A stretch of 64,000 nt of DNA from contig CM074767.1 of the NCBI GenBank assembly GCA_037355855.1, positions 1,178,001-1,242,000 on the forward strand. Reading direction: 5' to 3'. Numbering within the stretch: position 1 is the stretch's first letter; every line of letters starts with the position of its first letter. A program made the translations under genes and the position numbers. Shown here one piece after another: positions 36,115-47,160 of the stretch. The notes beneath the pieces are model-generated. The model saw only the letters and a list, made by a program, of their open reading frames with translations, had not been told where the DNA came from and made no database searches. This stretch comes from Pseudo-nitzschia pungens. Its lineage: Eukaryota > Bacillariophyta > Bacillariophyceae > Bacillariales > Bacillariaceae.

Positions 36115-36532
36115 ATGTATCCCCATCAAACGTCAAACCTGTCCGGAACTAGAACTTGTAGTAAATCAAATCTTTTCGGAGATGCGATGGTTACTATCGA
36201 CTGTCGTGATGAATGCGTTGAAAACGGAATGCGAAGACATCATTTGGAAGATCACGAAGGAATCCAAAGATACCACACTGATTGCTCAATCCCCCCTAGC
36301 AAGCAAGCGAACCAAAGACGTATCATCCCAAGACTTTTGCTTGCTTGCATGATCTACTCAGCAGTGTCGTTCGTACAGCTATCTTGGACTTGGCGGTATT
36401 CTCTTGCAGATTCGTCTGCAATGAATAGAGAGGATGCACAAATGGGTGTTTCTTCTTGGAAGACCCACTTCACAACTTTGGTCGGAGAACGCATACATTC
36501 CCATAATCTATTTTCTGGCTCGACGAGCTATC
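36115..36532 (+). CDS. possible small membrane protein (uncertain)
   Basis: From ATG 36115 the frame gives MYPHQTSNLSGTRTC, then an amphipathic region, a membrane-like helix (RLLLACMIYSAVSFVQLSW, about residues 84-102) and FTTLVGERIHSHNLF. It stays open to 37401, but from about 36533 it lies antisense to the UPF0489 gene and reads as Arg/Ser-rich noise, so the true end is unknown (a splice site or an upstream stop could have been missed). Treat as a candidate only. Confidence 0.25.
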
Positions 36533-39043
36533 TTACAACTCGTTGCTGCTGCTGCTGCTGCCACTCGTACCCGTTCCGTTTTCCCCGCGGGCAAACAACA
36601 GGATCGAGTGGGTTCCCAATGGACCGTTGCCCAGCGCAGCGTTGGCAATTACCTCGCCGAGCCCTTCCGACACGTCCGGATCGGAGGCGTTGTGGATCGT
36701 CCAACGCTGGCCGTGGCGACCAAAAAGCGTCCCGACCTCTCCGGGAAAGAGCAAGAGGGGATCATCGAACCGTGCGGGTGCGTTCGCGTTCGCATCGATC
36801 GCACGGAGCTCCACGTCCGTGCCGCTGTCGATGGGATTGGTCACCTCCAGCGTCACCGGCGTCGAGTGATGGACGGGATGGCGGCCGGTCACCGAACCGA
36901 AGATTTGTCGATCCCCGTGCTTGCCGTCCACGACAATCGTCCAGGGGCGCTGTGGTGTTGTTGTGTGGTAGTGGTGGTGGTCCAATCGAAGACTCGTTCT
37001 CGTCGTTGGATTTCGTCCCGGTCGGAGTCTCGGCCAGCAACCGGAGGTTCCATTTCGACAGGTGTCCGGTCGTGAAAGTAATGGTTTGTCCCGGTGCGAC
37101 GCGGAAGCCACCGTTCTCGCCGTGGCTCACCGCTACCGCCAACAGGGGCAGGGGGTGCTCGTTGATCAGGTCGACCGTTACTGGGGTCGATCTTGTGCTT
37201 TGTGTTGCTCCCGAAAATGTCCCAGAGGGAGGGGTCGCTGTCCTCGTAGAACCACGCGAAGACGTTGTGGGTGGCAGCCCAGTTGTCCGGTGTCACGTGC
37301 GGATTGTGCCCGATGTTGACCCGCGAGGGGGGGCGAAAGAGTCGCCCCTGGCAGCCGGTACGGTCCGGATCGACGGCTTCCGAATGGTAGAGCACCGGTG
37401 ACAGAGATTGCGCAGTCGACGAAAAGAGCTGCAGCAGGCGGGTCGCGACCTCGCACTCGATGAGTTCCAGGTGGTGATCGGGGGTGTAAAAGGGGGAACG
37501 GACCAGGTTGACGACCTTTGGAACCAGCATCCTTTCGTCTTCACCCCCTCCTCCGGCGGCGCCGCCACCAAAGATGTCCCGAAAGAGCACCCCGAAGAAA
37601 AAGTCGAATGGTCCGGAGCACGGTCGCTTCGTCTTCCGGGACGTAGTAGGGCTGCTGCAAAAAGTCGTTCATCATGTCGACAAAGGTTTCGTCTCCAAAG
37701 ATGTGGTCGTCGATAGCCGGGAGGCAGTCCTCCACGACCGCGGCCAGGACCTCGGCCGTGGTGTCGTCGATTTCATGGCGAATTCTGTCGACGATCCTCA
37801 GAGCTCGATGGGACGGTACGATCCTCAGAGCCCGATGGGACGGTTCCGTCTCCTCGGAGCTCGAACGACCGTAGGCCTCCCCAGATACGTAGCTCCAGTC
37901 GTGGGTCCGGCACGCATGGTCGCCATCGGATTTGGAATTGGTTTCGGGTTTGGATTTGTTTTCCGCCTCGATCCGTCGGTTCCAGTACGCCTCGTCGAAA
38001 TCACAGAGTTGGTCCCCGTGTACCGTGTGATAGATCCGTCTCAGTTTTGACAGTGCGTCATCGTCATCATCATCATCGTCGTCGTTGTGGTTGTGGTTGT
38101 AGTTGTGGTGGTCCAGGACGGTTTGCGAGAGGGAGAGGGCCCCGGGAGAAGTGGTCGAAAAGCCATCCAGATCCACGTCCAGGATCACGTCCTTCTTCGG
38201 GTCGGGCTCGGCGTCCAGGAGGTTCCGTATGGTTTTTCCCGCACCTTCGAACCCAAGGACGGTGAACCGGAGGGTCCGGATCGTGTCTCTGTGGCAACGC
38301 CTCACCAAGTCCCTGTGCTTGACGAATTCCACGACGTCTTCGTCTTCCATCGCAGCCTGGATCTGATCCCGGCCAGTTCGCGTGGGTTTCGGCCGGCCGG
38401 GGCAGGGAGCAATGCTGGCCAGGATGATGGGTCCGCGTTCCCCGTCGCCATCTCCATCGCCGTCGCCATCGCCATCGCCATCGCCATCGCCGTCGCCATT
38501 GCTGTCACGGTCGCCGCTCGGGTGCTCCTCGATCCCCATCGTGATCCGGACCGTGGTGTTGTGCGTCTCGTTGAGCAGCACCGACCAGGGGGGCTCGACA
38601 AAGACAACGTGCTCGACGATTCCCGCGTATCCCAGCAGCAGCAAAAAGTCGTTGATGAGCGAGTGCTCCACCGTGGCCCACGTCTCGTCCCCGGGGGAGG
38701 GAAGGACGGTTCGCAAGGATCGGGGAAGATTGGGGAGGCCGATCGGCAGTCCCATGTCGGCGTGGCTGTCGATGTGGATCAGCACCGCTCCGTTGCGATT
38801 GGTGCGGTCCCGGAGGGCGGAGGGATCCGAGTGCGACGAGAGCGTCCCGTCGCGGACGAATTCGACCAGGTGGGACACCACGTGGTGGTGCTCTTCCACC
38901 AGGACGTACTTTGGGGAGAGTGTTTCGCTATTGCTGTTGCTGTTGCTGTTGCTCTGGGCGGTGGCAAGGAATTGTGGGACCGCCGCCAAGAGAAACGCGG
39001 CGAGCAGCATCAGCCGAAGCAGCGATACGGTCGGGGCCAACAT
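36533..39043 (-). CDS. secreted UPF0489-family protein (three +1 frame breaks)
   Basis: ATG 39043 is chosen because it starts a clean signal peptide (MLAPTVSLLRLMLLAAFLLA); the frame is open 288 bases further upstream. The domain core is KYVLVEEHHHVV, then VLIHIDSHADMGLP, matching the His-Asp-Ser-His signature of UPF0489 (the human C5orf22 family), then a long acidic insert (Asp-Gly run from a GCCATC hexamer array at 38455-38510), DVILDVDLDGFST and a C-terminal beta-rich region with NASDPDVSEGLGEV. Frame moves +1 three times: TTTTT at 37598-37602, CCCC at 37183-37186, and somewhere in 36983-37013 (minus-strand bases). Repaired length is about 835 residues, longer than the animal homologue. 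An exact 27-bp in-frame duplication (PSHRALRIV twice) lies near 37800-37850. Biochemical role unknown. Confidence 0.6.
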
Positions 39044-39349
39044 GATGGACCGTCCAATCTCACTCCGTACGGTAGCGTCTTCGAGATCCGCTGGCGTTTG
39101 GGATTTGTGGCGGTTGAGTCTTCCGGAGATTGACCGAATCGAAACCCGAAGCCTCGGTTTACCGTTTGGATTGATCCTTGGGTCCTGGGTTGAGGCAAGT
39201 TCCCTGCCCGTGTCCCTGCTCGTACCGTACAAGATACTAGATCGGTGTGGCAAGTTCTTGCTGCGATCGAAAGAGAGGAAAAAAGGAGATGAAATTGTTT
39301 TCTGGGATGGGTTCCAGTGAAAGAAGAACACGAAAGATTTTTTTTAATA

Positions 39350-39442
39350 CTACAAAATTCCCAACAGCTGTCCGTTGGTTCTACGCGCCTATGTACTAAT
39401 TTCTACGTGGACTTGAGGACAGCTGAAGGGAATTTTGTAGTA
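39350..39442. mobile_element. 93-bp mariner-type MITE, copy 1
   Basis: TIRs CTACAAAATTCCC...GGGAATTTTGTAG with TA target duplications at 39348-39349 and 39443-39444. The TIR continues into CAGCTGTCC on both sides. The internal 48 bp is shared with copy 2 at 44389-44479 in opposite orientation. TA duplication and small size suggest a Tc1/mariner-derived element. Confidence 0.9.
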
Positions 39443-39444
39443 AG

Positions 39445-40329
39445 AAGAAGTAACCTTAGGTAACCTTACGGTAATTACGTCTACGTAACTTAATCGTACT
39501 TGTATCCCGAAACGGACTCTCATGCAAGAGTGAGTCCTCCATTTTTTTCTTTAGCATCCCACCGTGTCCAGTATCTTATCTAATGTATCTATTATGAGTA
39601 TATATAGGACTACACCCAAAACCAACAATGCGGAACGTATGATGTACGTACCGGTACCGGTAACCTTAGCAGTAAGGTTAATTACAGGTACAAGTAACCT
39701 TACCAAACACGATCCAACATACCTCCCGATAGTAAAAAAATTCCGAAACGTTGACACAACCTCAGGAACGTGTCTGTCACCAATCCAACGGTCGATTTTT
39801 CGCATGTGCATTTGGTGCGACCGGATTTTTGTGCCGTTGCGACTCCAAACAAAGCATATTGATCAGAGCCCGCAAAGCCGACGAATCCGTTTGTTTGGTG
39901 GAGGCTTTTAAGTATCCAAAAACTGCAAATATGTTCATGACTGTTGCGTTGCCTCCCACCGATACAACTACCGAAACCGTCAATCAGTCTACGGTAGGAG
40001 TATCGGTGATCGTACCGTAAATTACCAGTAATCTTACGTAGGCCGCTCCCAGCGATCGATTCTTGGGGCCAACGCGACACCAGACCACACCACACCACCA
40101 CACGGTGCAGGATCCATGCTTTTCACTCATCTTTCCACCGTACCGTACTAGCACCGTGGCATCGACGTTTCGATTACCGAGATTATGAGCGTGATAGCTG
40201 CCGACACAACCACCACAATCACAGTTCCGCGCCTCGGATACAGTACTACTACGTGTAGCGATCTCACCCTACTTGTATCTCGCATCGTCACATCCAATTA
40301 ATTGACGCCGACGGCGAGAAGGACAATTC

Positions 40330-40361
<32 letters not shown>

Positions 40362-40568
40362 ACAAGCTCGAAGGCACCGATCCATTGACCGTACTGCATA
40401 CCCTACCGTACGATTACAATAGAAGGACAGAATCATTCGTTGCATCATCATCATCATCATCATCATCGAACGAACAACACCCAGACAAATTCCTAGACCT
40501 CTGCAAACACAGTTCTTTCGAATACCCCCGCAACCGCATCCATCACCGACAAACGTGCACCAGCAATC
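39445..40568. other. intergenic region upstream of the 40.6-kb gene
   Basis: GTAACC/GTAAGGTTA words are frequent (39455-39475, 39660-39705). Microsatellites: (CAC)n at 40088-40101, (GAC)n at 40335-40364 and (ATC)n at 40445-40468. No gene is supported. Confidence 0.5.
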
Positions 40569-42799
40569 ATGCCTCCAGTGCTGGATCCCGAAAACTCCAA
40601 GGTCGACGGCCTCGCCTTTCTCGGATTGTCGCTGGCCCGAAACCATTTCCACGCCCCGAAGGATGCCAAGGGCGGGAAACCCCAGACGCAAAAGCTCGGG
40701 CATCCCGATTCCTACACGCACCAGACGGCCTTTGATCTGAACGAGGTGATCGATCGGGAGTACGAGTTTCTGCAATCGACGGACGACAACGGATGGTACG
40801 CGCAAGAACTGGGTGTTGCGCTCGCGATGCGGTCTGTCGCGGTGGTTTCGTGTCGTTGCGTTGCGTTGCGTTCGTTGCGTTTTTATCGCTGTGATCTATC
40901 TCACCCTGTTTCGGGTTGTTGTTGTTGTCGTTGTTCGTTGTTGTTGCCACTCTTGTGTGCGCGTGAAAAGGCTCGTCGGTGGCGGAGAAGCCGGCCCTCC
41001 CACCAGCTACAAGCTCCCCGCACTGGATTCGGCTCACGTGGAGATCATGAGGGTCGGAACCTACCGCAAGGACTGGGGAGGCCTCGACCTGAAGGAATTG
41101 CTGGACGTGATGAAATCGGGCGCCATTCGGATCCCTCAGATCGTGGTCCTGCCCACGGACGTCGTGGCCAACCCCGATGCACCGCCGGAACTGGAGATCC
41201 GCTTCGACATGGAATGCTCCTCGGAGGCCCAGTGGAAGAGCCTGGAGGAGGGCGATTTCGCGGCCTTTTGCAGGGAGCCCCTCCCGATCAACTGGCAGCT
41301 CCGGTTCTTGCACAACCAGTTCTTTCGGACCTTTGTCTTTCCGAGCCGCTTCTGTCCCGGGGCCTTTCACTCGACGATCCTGCGCAAGGCGGACTTTCGA
41401 TCGGACGCCCACCGGACGCTCTACTTTTGCAAGTGCGCCGACGCGATCCGCAAGTGGCGCAAGCTCGGACCGAAGCCCCTCAACACGGTGGCGCGGCATC
41501 TTGACGGGACCCCCCTGACGGAGGACGAACTCGAGCAGCTGCGGCAGGAGGAGGCCTTTGCCGCTGCGGAGGCGGCTGCGGAGGCCGCGGCTGCTGCGGA
41601 GGAGGAGGAAAACGAAGAGAGCCTCGCCGTTGCTGCTAAGTGCTGCGGAGGAGGAGGCGGCGGCTGCTTCCGCACCAGAGAGCCTCGCCGAGGAGGTTGC
41701 CTCCGAGCCGACCGCCACGGACGCGGCAACGGCCGGAACCGAGACGAAAGCCACGACGGCTCCCACCGTGGACGGCGACGACGAGGAGGACGACTACGTT
41801 CCCCCCACGGCCGAGGAGACGGAAGCCATGGAACGACTGGTCAAGAAACTCGAGGCGATGGCACCCCTGCCTCCCGAGGCCACCACCGCTCGGGCCACGT
41901 CCAACCTGGAGGTCTCTCTCGACGAAGCCGAGGCGGATGCCGACGCCGACGCCGGGGAGGAAACAGCATCCGCTGTTGCTTCTGCCGATGGTGCCGATGA
42001 TACACCTGCCGATATGGATAATGGTGCCGATGACGATGATGCACCTGCTGCCGATGATGATAATGATGATGATGCCGATGTTGTTGCCGAGGCGCCGGAG
42101 GAGGAGGTGGTGGTGGAGGCGGCAACGACCCAAGACGTCGAGAACGAATCCACCGCTGCCGCCGTGCCCGCCATTGCTTCCGCTCCTTCCGAGATTTCTT
42201 CTTCGACGGCGGATGCCAAGCAGTACTCGGAGGCGTACCGGCACACCTGGGACGACGTGGTCCGCGTGCCGACCGCCGAGGCCGATGTGGCTTCCGAAGC
42301 GCCAACGGCAACAGAAGCAGCAACGGCGGAGGAGCCAGAAGACGCAGCTCCGCCTTGCGAGGAGAAGGAGGTTCCGGCTCCCTCCACTCCTCCCCGTGGC
42401 AGCACCACCACCGTGCCGCCGCCCCCTCCAGAGCCAGAAGAAGCGCCGTCACCACCGCCACCGGTCACCGCTCCCGAGGAATGCCACAGCGGAATCTGGC
42501 TCTTTACGGACCGCGAGACGATCACCCACTTTTTCAAACCCAATTTCTTGCCTCCCTACGACACGCCCGAGAAGAGGCGCATCATTTTTGAGGTCCTCCG
42601 GGAGGAATGGCACGAGGGCACGCTGTCGTGGAAGCCCTGCGGGCACGGTAGCATGACCCGGAGGGACCCCGACCAAACCAACATTACCGTCCTGCACAAG
42701 GCCGAGACCATGGTCAGCGGCGTCCTCAAGACGATGATCGACAGCGTTTGCTCTCCTCAGTCCTCGCCACGGCGACAGAGTTCCGCGACGCGTTTTTAG
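40569..42799 (+). CDS. unrecognised acidic protein with conserved-looking N- and C-terminal domains
   Basis: Exon 1 starts at ATG 40569 (MPPVLDPENSKVDGLAFLGL) and ends near 40812. Exon 2 begins near 40988, giving WYAQEL-EAGPPTSYKL; donor GTGTTG is non-ideal, so the junction may be off by a few codons. Exon 2 reads VEIMRVGTYRKDWGGLDLKE, FDMECSSEAQWKSLEEGDF, FCPGAFHSTILRKADF, then an Ala/Glu/Asp-rich linker (about 41540-42470) and a C-terminal domain with SGIWLFTDRETITHFF and VLKTMIDSVCS. A +1 break occurs at 41638-41639 (AA), moving from frame 1 to frame 2. With the intron and the break the length is 684 residues, a whole number of codons. I cannot name the family. The two ordered parts flanking a low-complexity linker suggest a real protein, probably soluble and cytosolic (no signal peptide or helix). 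Confidence 0.55.
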
Positions 42800-44388
42800 T
42801 CGCGGCACGGCGGCACAGAACGGACGAGACGAAACAGAACAACAACAACAACAACAACAAAAGTGTCTGTCGCAAGTGTAGTTTAGTAGAACAAAAGAAA
42901 AGAGAAAAACGAAGACAACAATGTTACTAATGAGATGAAAAAATAGTATGAAAAGAATTCGAATTTAGAACAATAGTGTTTCATTTGATACCACAGCGTG
43001 CCATAAAAGGGCTGCTGATTTTTAGCGTCTACACAGTTTGTCAACGCAATCAAGAGTGCCTACGTGTACTACCGGTGTGTTATCATTAAGTATACGTCGA
43101 TGTAGAACGAAACCATTCATGCGACAAGAGGAAACAAGAAATCTTGACACTTCAAATAAAATAAAAAGCTACAGCAGAGCAAGGACAAACCAAGGATAGA
43201 AAATAGCAACTTTTCCAGAGCTTGCCTGTGGGCAGCAAACGTTGTTCCTGCCAATCCAGGCAAATTCTTTTCCAACCACTTTCATTCTGCGGAAGCAAAA
43301 TTTTAGTGATGGAGCGAGTAAGGATCAAAAGGGGGGAGGAAGGACCCGTTGCGACTGAGCCAACTTCTATCCTCTACCCGCCCTCCACGGAAGCACCAAG
43401 CTCCTAATCAAGAGAAAGCTGGAGAGAAACGTTGCCTTGATTTCCATGCGTCTCTGGTATTGAGGAGGAAGTATAGCAAACAGAAAGGAAGCAGTTTGCT
43501 TGATCCGTGCTTGCTAGCTATTGTAATTAAAATCGTTCTAGTTGTTTGATATTTAAAGAAGAGTTGTTTACGAGTTGTGAGAACTAAGATCATGTCATCG
43601 AAATTGGTGGAAAGTTTTGTTGTATGTTGCTGGACCTGTGACCGAGGACCGTATATGATTGGTCTTGTTTTTGTGGTGTAAGTGTAAAGTTCAGGTCAAT
43701 CCATCCATCGACGGAAAAACGTCGACAACGCGTAGCATCTATCGACCAAACCCTACACGAATCATTGCTAGTCGCTTCGTTTCAGTACACATAGGACTAA
43801 TGACGTCGGAGTGTTACCACGGTCACTCGGAGAGTCCTCGAGGGATGCAAAAACACCATTCTCTTTAGTCCAAGGCACCCTTTTCCTATTATTGTTAGAT
43901 TGAATTTGAATTTTTCTTTTCTTTTTCAACAACCACGCAGCACTAGAAGAGGCTAGATACGAATGACCATTCCAATTGAATGAATTTCTTTTCCATTTAG
44001 TTATGAAAGTGTTGTTATCGTTACCGATGGGACCTTTCTTGGAGGCAGACAAGGCAATTTCTGATCTTCGGTGCCAGCACAATAATGCCGATCTGCACCA
44101 CCTTTCAAAATGTCCGATCGTTTTCGAAACCGAGTTTTACGTATAAGAATTGGCATCTTGAACAGACTGCAAGCAAAATCATTGATTGTTGCCTTTTTTA
44201 CAAGTCGATTTCTTCCGATTGCGCTGCGGATATCGATACCACCGAAGCACTCTCATCAATGTTGAAAACCTGCGATGGCGAGCGCGGGGAGTCTGAGTTA
44301 TTGTGTAATACCAAATGAGATGATCAATGAGTAAGCAACAGTTCTTATACTTGGTTTCTTTACACACGTATGCAACAAATAGGATTTA
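42800..44388. other. intergenic region
   Basis: About 1.6 kb of AT-rich sequence downstream of the acidic protein, bounded by the second MITE. It includes a CAA run at 42840-42860. Short frames on both strands look non-coding. Confidence 0.5.
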
Positions 44389-44479
44389 CTACAAAATTCC
44401 CTTCAGCTGTCCTCAAGTCCACGTAGAAATTAGTACATAGGCGCGTAGAACCAACGGACAGCTGTTAGGAATTTTGTAG
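44389..44479. mobile_element. 91-bp mariner-type MITE, copy 2 (inverted)
   Basis: The reverse complement of the element at 39350-39442 with only a few differences: same CTACAAAATTCCC ends, flanked by TA at 44387-44388 and 44480-44481. Confidence 0.9.
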
Positions 44480-44534
44480 TACATTAAATTCTTTCACGTT
44501 TCGTACACAAAGCTAGTCGCTAACTGCTTTCAAT

Positions 44535-45731
44535 TCAACACTCACCCGAATCGGCGGCTGGCACCTCGGGTGCCAACTTCTCGGGTTCCATCTTCACGGG
44601 TTGTTCCGGGTCTTGGTTCTGGACCGTTGGAGTGTTGGACTCATCCGATGTCGTCCCGGCGTCATCATCGTTGCCGCGAGTTTCTTCGTCTTTTCGATCA
44701 ACGTTGTCGATGTCCTCATTGCTGGCTACCAAGGCCTTTTCACCGGGGTAATCCCTCGACGAGAAAAATCCAATCCCCGCAACAATGTAGCAGAATATGG
44801 CACCAAGGGACAATGCCGAACCCCTGGAAAAAGAGCAACCATACCAATGACAAACTGACGATCCGTACACCAGGAATGAAGATGCCTGACAAACGCTCAA
44901 GACGAAGGCCATCACGGACCCATGAAAGTAGCGGCAGCACTTGATCTGAGACGTGCAGCAGAATAAGAGGGAGCTGCGAGACATAACGAAGTGTAAGCAT
45001 GAACACATCAATACAAAGGAAGCGCTGAGAACACCGATGGACCGCAATCTACGCATTGCGCTCGTTGAAAAACCACAAAAGCGTTCGACACGACAGCGGA
45101 CTTACTAGAGGAAAATGGACCAGCCAATGACGACGCAAAACAACATCAGAACCGCTGCTGCAGACCACGAAACTCCCATGAAATTCACGTAGTTTACTAT
45201 TTCATCCATGTACACGTCGTAATCACAGGATCTGTTGCGCAGTTCACAGGCATCGCGGTCCAATAGAAAAACGTGTGATGTGAGAGAAAAGTCGCGAGAA
45301 CGGGAGAAATCCTTGGCGGCAACGACTCGTGTTTCATTGTAACAAGCAAGATGCACTCGGCTTCCGATCCATCCAACGAACCAACCAACCAACCAACCAA
45401 CCAATCACCTAACCAAATGATGCACTGCCAATGCGTGGAATGTGGAATCTCCCACTCTGACTCACCCTTCAGCTGATCCATAGAATAGAAGTCCCACGCT
45501 ACTAGCCCAGGCAGGTGATGAATAATAAAAGATGTCCAAAGAAAGTTCGTCGTAACTGAGGGTCGCAAAGGAGCAGTCAACTAGGCAGCCCAGCGACATC
45601 AATGCGCCCAAAAAGGTGAAGAATTGCGCCGCAAAGATGGATTTTATTCCGTTGAGACAGCAAAAGCCGAACGCACAAGCATCTTTGCCGTTCTTGCGGG
45701 CACAACAGATTTTGGGACTACAGCAAGCCAT
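44535..45731 (-). CDS. Cys-rich four-helix membrane protein, unknown
   Basis: Three exons: 45731-45466, 45360-45106 and 45060-44535; 348 residues. The start is MACCSPKICCARKNG. Introns are 105 bp (45465-45361, GTGAGT donor, rich in GGTT repeats) and an unusually short 45 bp (45105-45061, GTAAGT donor, TTTTTCAACGAG acceptor). Both junctions preserve frame (SAEG-RVHLACYNET; WSIFL-YAMRRLRS). Hydrophobic segments: FAAQFFTFLGALMSLGCLV, a central segment SAAAVLMLFCVVIGWSIFL, then LSASFVLMCSCLHFVM, MAFVLSVCQASSFLV and LGAIFCYIVAGIGFF, followed by an acidic tail (EDIDNVDRKDEETRGNDDD). The layout recalls tetraspanin-like or other small four-helix proteins but no signature motif is seen. Confidence 0.55.
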
Positions 45732-46460
45732 TGAGGTAGAAAGATGAAGTGGTGTAATTTGTTGCGAGTATTGTTTCCGATGAACGAAAGAGGGCAAAAT
45801 CTCAGTGTGATTCCACCCAAGAAGAAGTCAAATTTATGATGGAAAGACACGCACGAACTTCACGGTGTGGGAGAGGAATTTTGAGAGGACAAAAAGAAGA
45901 AGAAGAAGAGTGATTGATATATCGCTCACTTTCACACTTATCAACGGAAAGATACTGGTCTTGCTATGTTACTACTAGTATTTTGTTTGCACGCTCAACA
46001 GCACGCTTACCGGTATGCGGGATGTTGTTAGGAAATTTGTATTTTTAGAAAATCTTAACGGTTTTTGCGATTGTTGGAGAGTAGAAGATAGGAAATCGGG
46101 GCTGAAAAAATGAGGTAGGCGATGAGGGTATCTTTTCACATGTACCAGTACCAGTACCAGCACCGTTACTCGTAACCGTAAGTTACTGACGTCACATAGA
46201 TAGCTCTGATTTTTTATGACGATGTGCTACAGTCCGTGCCGTATGTACAACTAATAGTAACTTACTCTACCAGAATCCATCCAAAAATCTATTGATTCTT
46301 TGATTCTTGCTTGTTCTTCTTGGTTGTAAGACCTTAACCTTACTTCAATATTTTGTCATTGGGAAAAACAAACGGATTGCATACCTTGTACTTATGCACC
46401 TACCGGTAAGGTAAGGTTACGAACTCGTACCGGTAACTTACCGAAATGTCATAAATGTTT
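45732..46460. other. intergenic region
   Basis: AT-rich 5' flank of the four-helix protein, containing an (AAG)n run at 45893-45909, an ACCAGT repeat (46142-46160) and GTAAGGTTACGA at 46410-46421. The last ten bases (46451-46460) are the left target duplication of the next element. Confidence 0.5.
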
Positions 46461-46684
46461 GGCGCTTGGAACGCAGATACGACAAATGAAGTGGAAGGGA
46501 ACGCAGATAGGGTACTTCAGGTTGGAATTCTTCGGTTGGTACGCTAATAGGGTAATAAACCAAAATGGGGATAAATTCGGTACGCAGATCTGGTATTGAA
46601 AACAGTCACTATATGAACATATACAGTAATGTAGTATTTTTATCATCCTCAACAGTATTTAACAGAACCAGGGCAATATTGCGT

Positions 46685-46834
46685 GCACCGGGAGATGCAC
46701 GGTAACATGCACGGTAACATGCACGGTAACATGCACAGTAACATGCACGGTAACTTGCACAATAACATGCACGGTAACATGCACGGTAACATGCACGGTA
46801 ACATGCACGGTAACATGCACGGTAACATGCAATG
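46685..46834. repeat. 12-bp minisatellite, about 12 copies
   Basis: Unit CATGCACGGTAA, with variant units (CAGTAA, CAATAA, TTGCAC). Inside the MULE-like element. In both strands it yields artificial open frames (HGNMHGNM; VHVTVHVT). Confidence 0.95.
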
Positions 46835-47070
46835 GGTTCAAACGGGTTCAAACGGGTACAGCAACCGGTTAGTACGGTAAGATTTTTGAATCTACGTGTT
46901 AAATTTTTAACAATTAATCCGGTCAACCCGGTACTTAACTATTGACCGGGTAAACTTTCAATACTAATTAGAATATTTAAGAAGGAGATTCAAATTAATA
47001 CGTAGAAAACATTTTAATTATCGTATTGACGGTGGGAAATTGTTACTTAAGGTATTTTTTGTTAGTACCG

Positions 47071-47160
47071 TGCATGTTAATGTGCATGTTATCGTGCATG
47101 TTATCGTGCATGTTATCGTGCATGTTATCGTGCATGTTATCGTGCATCTTACCGTGTACC
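47071..47160. repeat. 12-bp minisatellite, inverted relative to the first, about 7 copies
   Basis: Unit GTTATCGTGCAT; this is the reverse-complement class of the unit at 46685-46834, so the two arrays face each other inside the element. It ends with CTTACCGTGTAC. Confidence 0.9.

Noticed and set aside
46659..46926. Frames with repeated HVTV, HGNM or YRAC units that could suggest a repeat protein
   Set aside because: They are translations of the 12-bp minisatellite in different frames inside a transposon.
46685..47160. Possible CRISPR-like array
   Set aside because: The 12-bp unit is directly tandem with no unique spacers, and the context is a eukaryotic MULE-like element.
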